Source: JARROD01 sp037384225
GTDB taxonomy: Bacteria > Pseudomonadota > Gammaproteobacteria > Pseudomonadales > Cellvibrionaceae
Reading direction: 5' to 3'
NCBI GenBank assembly: GCA_037384225.1
Contig: JARROD010000164.1
Coordinates: 1-8,394 of the forward strand
DNA: 8,394 nt
Under the pieces are notes generated by a model that saw nothing but the letters and a program-made list of their open reading frames with translations, was not told where the DNA came from and ran no database searches. Position numbers and translations under genes: made by a program. Below, one piece after another: positions 6,085-8,394 of this stretch (the first letter of the stretch is position 1; the number at the start of each line of letters is the position of its first letter).

Positions 6085-6969
6085 TTAACGGCCGACGATT
6101 CTTAGGGGAGTTACAGTGCCAGCCCCCCTTTGATCCCGGGATAACTCAGAGGAGGTTGAATCACCATCAGCACCTTTTACCTCACTGGCAGTGGTTGTAT
6201 GCGTCGATGAGTGCTCTGCGGATATTGTCTCTGCCTCTACGGGCGCAGTTGTCGTTACTTGATTTTTACACGTTGTCGGATTTTCGGGCGTTGTCGGGTT
6301 GTTAGGCGTAATTTGATTCCTGAAAATAGCCGACATGGCTCTAGCAAAATAGTCAGCATCCAGCCCTTTCTGCTTCTGACGTGGCGCATCGCCTTGTGAA
6401 TTCTCGGGCCGAGCCAACCGTTTTTCTATCCCAGGGTAGGACTCCTGGCTACCACGGGCCAACGAATCGTCGGGAAGAAGATCCTCGAAAATCCCCCCAA
6501 ACTCTCCTTTCCTGGCATCATTATCAACATCGGCGCTAAGTGCCATCAAACGCCCTAAAGCGATACTATTTACACGCAACACCTGACAGCGGGATTTAGC
6601 CCGAATCACATCGGCATCAAACAGCAGGTCGTTCAACGGTTGCTGACATTCGACAGAGTTCTGATTCAGGTATTCTCTTTCATTAAACGAATGCCACACT
6701 TCGATTTCGCCCTGAACCAAATAGCATTGCACCAGGTCCTGCTCTTTCTTACGCAGTATCACCCCGCCTGCAGCAACATCTTTCACATAACAGTGTTGCT
6801 GCAACTCCTCCTGATACTCGTCAGCGATACAAGATAATTGGGCAAGACTTTTAATTAAGTCGCGAGAAACATTTTTAAACATATAGGCGCCACAAGCTTT
6901 AAACAAACCCGTCCACAACGATGCAGTAGAGTAATGAACCGGTGAAATTAGTTCCGATAACCAGTTCAC
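6085..6969 (-). CDS. Degenerate cyclic-nucleotide-binding-like protein with disordered Thr/Asn/Pro-rich tail
   Basis: No specific function is recognised. Counting from the GTG at 6969 it has 294 aa. Residues about 30-145 resemble a CRP-type cyclic-nucleotide-binding beta-roll: a helix RDLIKSLAQL, strands around VILRKKEQDLVQCYLVQGEIEVW (70-92), then a late strand and helix RAKSRCQVLRVNSIALGRLMA (123-143). The usual phosphate-binding cassette (GE-[LIV]-A followed by an Arg) is not evident, so nucleotide binding is doubtful. There is no DNA-binding domain. From about residue 150 the protein is low-complexity, with four tandem hexapeptides at 218-241. There is no signal peptide or clear membrane helix. 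The start is uncertain: GTG at 6969 has no Shine-Dalgarno, and ATG at 6882 (M30, 265 aa) begins right before the conserved-looking part, also without a clear site. It lies 207 bp upstream of alr, on the same strand. Confidence 0.7.
   Translation of the reverse strand: MNWLSELISPVHYSTASLWTGLFKACGAYMFKNVSRDLIKSLAQLSCIADEYQEELQQHCYVKDVAAGGVILRKKEQDLVQCYLVQGEIEVWHSFNEREYLNQNSVECQQPLNDLLFDADVIRAKSRCQVLRVNSIALGRLMALSADVDNDARKGEFGGIFEDLLPDDSLARGSQESYPGIEKRLARPENSQGDAPRQKQKGLDADYFARAMSAIFRNQITPNNPTTPENPTTCKNQVTTTAPVEAETISAEHSSTHTTTASEVKGADGDSTSSELSRDQRGAGTVTPLRIVGR
6247..6318 (-). repeat. Four 18-bp tandem units encoding Asn/Thr hexapeptides
   Basis: Inside the tail of the cNMP-like gene, residues 218-241 read NQITPN, NPTTPE, NPTTCK, NQVTTT: four hexapeptides starting with Asn and holding Thr at position 4. 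At DNA level the two central units share AA[CT]CCGACAACG, consistent with recent 18-bp duplication. The outer units have diverged more. Such repeats change copy number by slippage and suit a flexible linker. Confidence 0.6.
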
Positions 6970-7002
6970 GCTGAAAACAGTAACAGATACCCGGGGCTTA
7001 TT

Positions 7003-7209
7003 ATGTCATTTAATTCTGACACAACCCTCAAAACCCTAGAGCTGCCGCAGAAATTAATTTCTACGACAGCTCTAGGCCTGCGTCAGGCACAAAGAATAGG
7101 TGGTCACATTTTATTTTCAGTTGCAAAACCATTTATCCTGGCTGCTAAACTAACACTTGTTTCAGAGCAAACTTGGCATCAGACGCCATTGAAAACCCGA
7201 TTCGAATGA
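7003..7209 (+). CDS. Possible small protein, unrecognised (doubtful)
   Basis: An ORF of 68 aa, starting ATG at 7003 and ending TGA at 7207-7209. GGGG (6993-6996) lies 6 bases before the start and could act as a weak ribosome binding site. The protein has a polar N-terminus, a mildly amphipathic middle (LGLRQAQRIGGHILFSVAKPFILAAKLTLV, about residues 25-54) and a polar end. I recognise no family. Against it being real: a large interrupted palindrome (7035-7076) sits inside it, and there is no clear promoter. In favour: it is the only substantial reading frame here, it is divergent from the cNMP-like gene, and no gene overlaps it. If it is not a gene, 6970-7350 is a 380-bp non-coding stretch. 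Confidence 0.35.
   Translation: MSFNSDTTLKTLELPQKLISTTALGLRQAQRIGGHILFSVAKPFILAAKLTLVSEQTWHQTPLKTRFE
7035..7076. repeat. 42-bp interrupted palindrome (10-bp arms around a 14-bp perfect palindrome)
   Basis: CCTAGAGCTG (7035-7044) pairs with CAGCTCTAGG (7067-7076). Inside, AGAAATTAATTTCT (7049-7062) is a perfect 14-bp palindrome, separated from the arms by 4-nt segments CCGC and ACGA. As RNA it would form a two-part hairpin with a symmetric 4x4 internal loop. As DNA it is two nested dyads with the same centre. No T-run follows, so it is not a standard terminator. An operator, a site-specific recombination or dimer-binding site, or a structured RNA are possible. Confidence 0.7.
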
Positions 7210-7350
7210 GCAAGTGGCAATATTAGCCGAGCGGAACAGTTTGTCGGGAAACGTAGCCTGGTCCGATGGACACCGATAAACATTGCCCCTGCCTATAGAG
7301 GTTTAGCTATATCTGAGCGGAGGGTTAAATTAAATAAGGACTAAATTTAT

Positions 7351-7530
7351 ATGGGTAATCTATTAATTATTTTAGGGGTACTTTTAGTAGCGCTGGTTAT
7401 TGTCGTTCCCTTGGTGGAAAAGTTCGGGCACACCCGGTCCCCGGAACAATTGCAAAAGTTATCGCGTTTTATTTTTCCGTTGATAGCGCTTTTAATTATT
7501 GTGCAATTGATAGCCTATTTTTTTCGGTAG
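7351..7530 (+). CDS. Small two-helix membrane protein (59 aa), unrecognised
   Basis: ATG at 7351 to TAG at 7528-7530 encodes 59 aa. The N-terminal segment NLLIILGVLLVALVIVVPLV (3-22) is a clear transmembrane helix. A short charged loop EKFGHTRSPEQLQKLSR (23-39) follows. A second helix, FIFPLIALLIIVQLIAYFF (40-58), ends with Arg. This hairpin topology, with a polar loop, is not expected by chance. An AAGGA ribosome binding site (7336-7340) sits 10 bases before the start. A 68-bp inverted-repeat element begins 7 bp after the gene. It is transcribed towards the rRNA operon, and the strong hairpin at 7649-7676 can terminate in this direction too. Its function is unknown; small membrane proteins of this shape often modulate larger membrane complexes, but nothing here names a partner. 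Confidence 0.75.
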   Translation: MGNLLIILGVLLVALVIVVPLVEKFGHTRSPEQLQKLSRFIFPLIALLIIVQLIAYFFR

Positions 7531-7536
7531 ACTCTA

Positions 7537-7604
7537 CCCTATCGTTGCATAAATTATAGAAGGAGCGAAGCGGTCCTGGGCCGAAAATTTATGCAACGAC
7601 AGGG
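7537..7604. repeat. 68-bp inverted-repeat element (19-bp arms, one mismatch), MITE- or REP-like
   Basis: The left arm 7537-7555 (CCCT-A-TCGTTGCATAAATT) is the reverse complement of the right arm 7586-7604 (AATTTATGCAACGA-C-AGGG) except for one A/C mismatch. The 30-bp spacer holds a second small stem, AGGAGCG-AAG-CGGTCCT (7561-7577), with one internal mismatch. No T-run follows on either strand. The form, a long terminal inverted repeat with a GCGAAGC-type centre placed just after a gene, resembles dispersed palindromic elements. Whether it is repeated in the genome cannot be seen here. Confidence 0.75.
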
Positions 7605-7644
7605 CCTATAGCCAAAGCGTTTGAAATTTAGAAAAGCAGGGCAC

Positions 7645-7676
7645 AAAAAAACCCGGCTTTAAAGAAAGCCGGGTTT
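7645..7676 (-). terminator. Strong (bidirectional) rho-independent terminator of the rRNA operon
   Basis: A perfect 12-bp stem (AAACCCGGCTTT at 7649-7660, AAAGCCGGGTTT at 7665-7676) has the 4-nt loop AAAG. On the minus strand GGG is followed by seven T (7651-7645), a textbook terminator about 11 nt beyond the 5S 3' end. On the plus strand the stem ends in TTTT, so it can also stop transcripts from the small membrane gene ending at 7530. Confidence 0.92.
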
Positions 7677-7687
7677 TATCAATGAAA

Positions 7688-7806
7688 AGCCTGACGATGA
7701 CCTACTCTCGCATGGGGAGACCCCACACTACCATCGGCGCTGAGCCGTTTCACTTCTGAGTTCGGCATGGGATCAGGTGGTTCCAACTCGCTATGGTCGT
7801 CAGGCA
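7688..7806 (-). rRNA. rrf: 5S ribosomal RNA
   Basis: The minus strand from 7806 starts TGCCTGACGACCATAGCGAG. It contains the universally recognisable stretch CCCATGCCGAACTCAGAAG and, later, GCGCCGATGGTAGTGTGGGG and GCGAGAGTAGG. The 5' TGCCTGACGA pairs with the 3' TCGTCAGGC to form helix I. The length of about 119 nt fits the E. coli 5S type (120 nt). The exact 3' end is uncertain by 1-2 nt. It follows 23S after about 190 nt and precedes the operon terminator. Confidence 0.97.
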
Positions 7807-7995
7807 AAGCTGTATGAATCGATCGAAGTCTTAACCTGTCAGTGCACCCTGAGGCCAACGGCCGGTGCCGGCTTCAATCGTTTCAAATAAGGTGATGGAA
7901 AGTAAAGTTCTGCTAACTGTCTTGGCTCTGTGTGCAGCTCTAAACACGCTGACCAACCCTGTCCCTTCGGCGATTCATTCAATCGCTTCAGTTAT
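7807..7995 (-). other. 23S-5S internal transcribed spacer
   Basis: About 189 bp between the 23S 3' end and the 5S 5' end, with no tRNA gene. It includes a GC-rich part (GCCGGCACCGGCC on the minus strand) and several short self-complementary segments that may take part in RNase III or RNase E processing. No reading frame of note is present. The boundaries depend on the exact rRNA ends. Confidence 0.8.

Positions 7996-8394
<399 letters not shown>

Noticed and set aside
6078..6094. Hairpin CGGCC/GGCCG overlapping the stop of the cNMP-like gene
   Set aside because: A 5-bp GC stem followed by GAAGTTGTTTTG on the minus strand is a poor terminator match, so I could not support it as a feature.
5914..6105. 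63-aa plus-strand reading frame starting with GTG
   Set aside because: It has no convincing ribosome binding site, resembles no known family, and overlaps the end of the cNMP-like gene; the alr upstream gap explains it as chance.
6970..7002. Divergent promoters between the cNMP-like gene and the 7003 ORF
   Set aside because: I looked on both strands from 6883 to 7002 and found no -35/-10 pair with acceptable matches and spacing.
7210..7350. Promoter or structured leader for the small membrane gene
   Set aside because: Only weak elements are present (TATAG/CTATA 5-bp stem at 7294-7311, poor -35 matches); nothing beyond the AAGGA ribosome binding site is convincing.

Overview
The window looks like a chromosomal housekeeping locus of a gammaproteobacterium. 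The 23S and 5S rRNA sequences are close to the E. coli type. The order rRNA operon, birA, pantothenate kinase, SPOR protein, tRNA cluster, tuf matches the layout I recall around tufB in Pseudomonas, and around rrnB-murB-birA-coaA-thrU-tyrU-glyT-thrT-tufB in E. coli. A marine Cellvibrionales/Pseudomonadales-type organism is my guess, but the sequence alone does not fix the genus. Almost everything is transcribed leftwards (minus strand).

Layout in the direction of transcription (right to left): the 3' end of a 23S rRNA gene (window edge to about 7996), a 5S rRNA gene (about 7806-7688) and a strong rho-independent terminator (7676-7645). Next comes an accessory stretch (about 7604-6970) with a 68-bp inverted-repeat element, an unlisted 59-aa two-helix membrane ORF on the plus strand, a large interrupted palindrome and a doubtful 68-aa plus-strand ORF. 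After it come a degenerate cyclic-nucleotide-binding-like protein with a Thr/Asn/Pro-rich tail (6969-6085), alanine racemase alr (5877-4642), birA (4538-3549), type III pantothenate kinase coaX (3549-2773) and a SPOR-domain membrane-anchored protein (2695-1958). Four tRNA genes follow: Thr(TGT), Tyr(GTA), Gly(TCC) and Thr(GGT). Then come a terminator, a candidate promoter, and tuf (EF-Tu), which runs off the left edge only one base short of completing its stop codon.

The locus combines translation (rRNA, tRNA, EF-Tu), cofactor activation (BirA for biotin, CoaX for coenzyme A) and cell-wall functions (Alr supplies D-alanine; SPOR domains bind peptidoglycan). birA and coaX overlap by one base and are almost certainly translationally coupled. 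The tRNA/tuf part appears split into separate units by an internal promoter before tRNA-Tyr and a terminator plus new promoter before tuf.

I see no CRISPR array, transposase, phage gene or recognisable defence system. The most unusual material is the accessory stretch between 5S and alr: the small membrane ORF, two palindromic elements and the fast-evolving-looking cNMP-like protein. The placement of alr where E. coli has murB is also worth a look.
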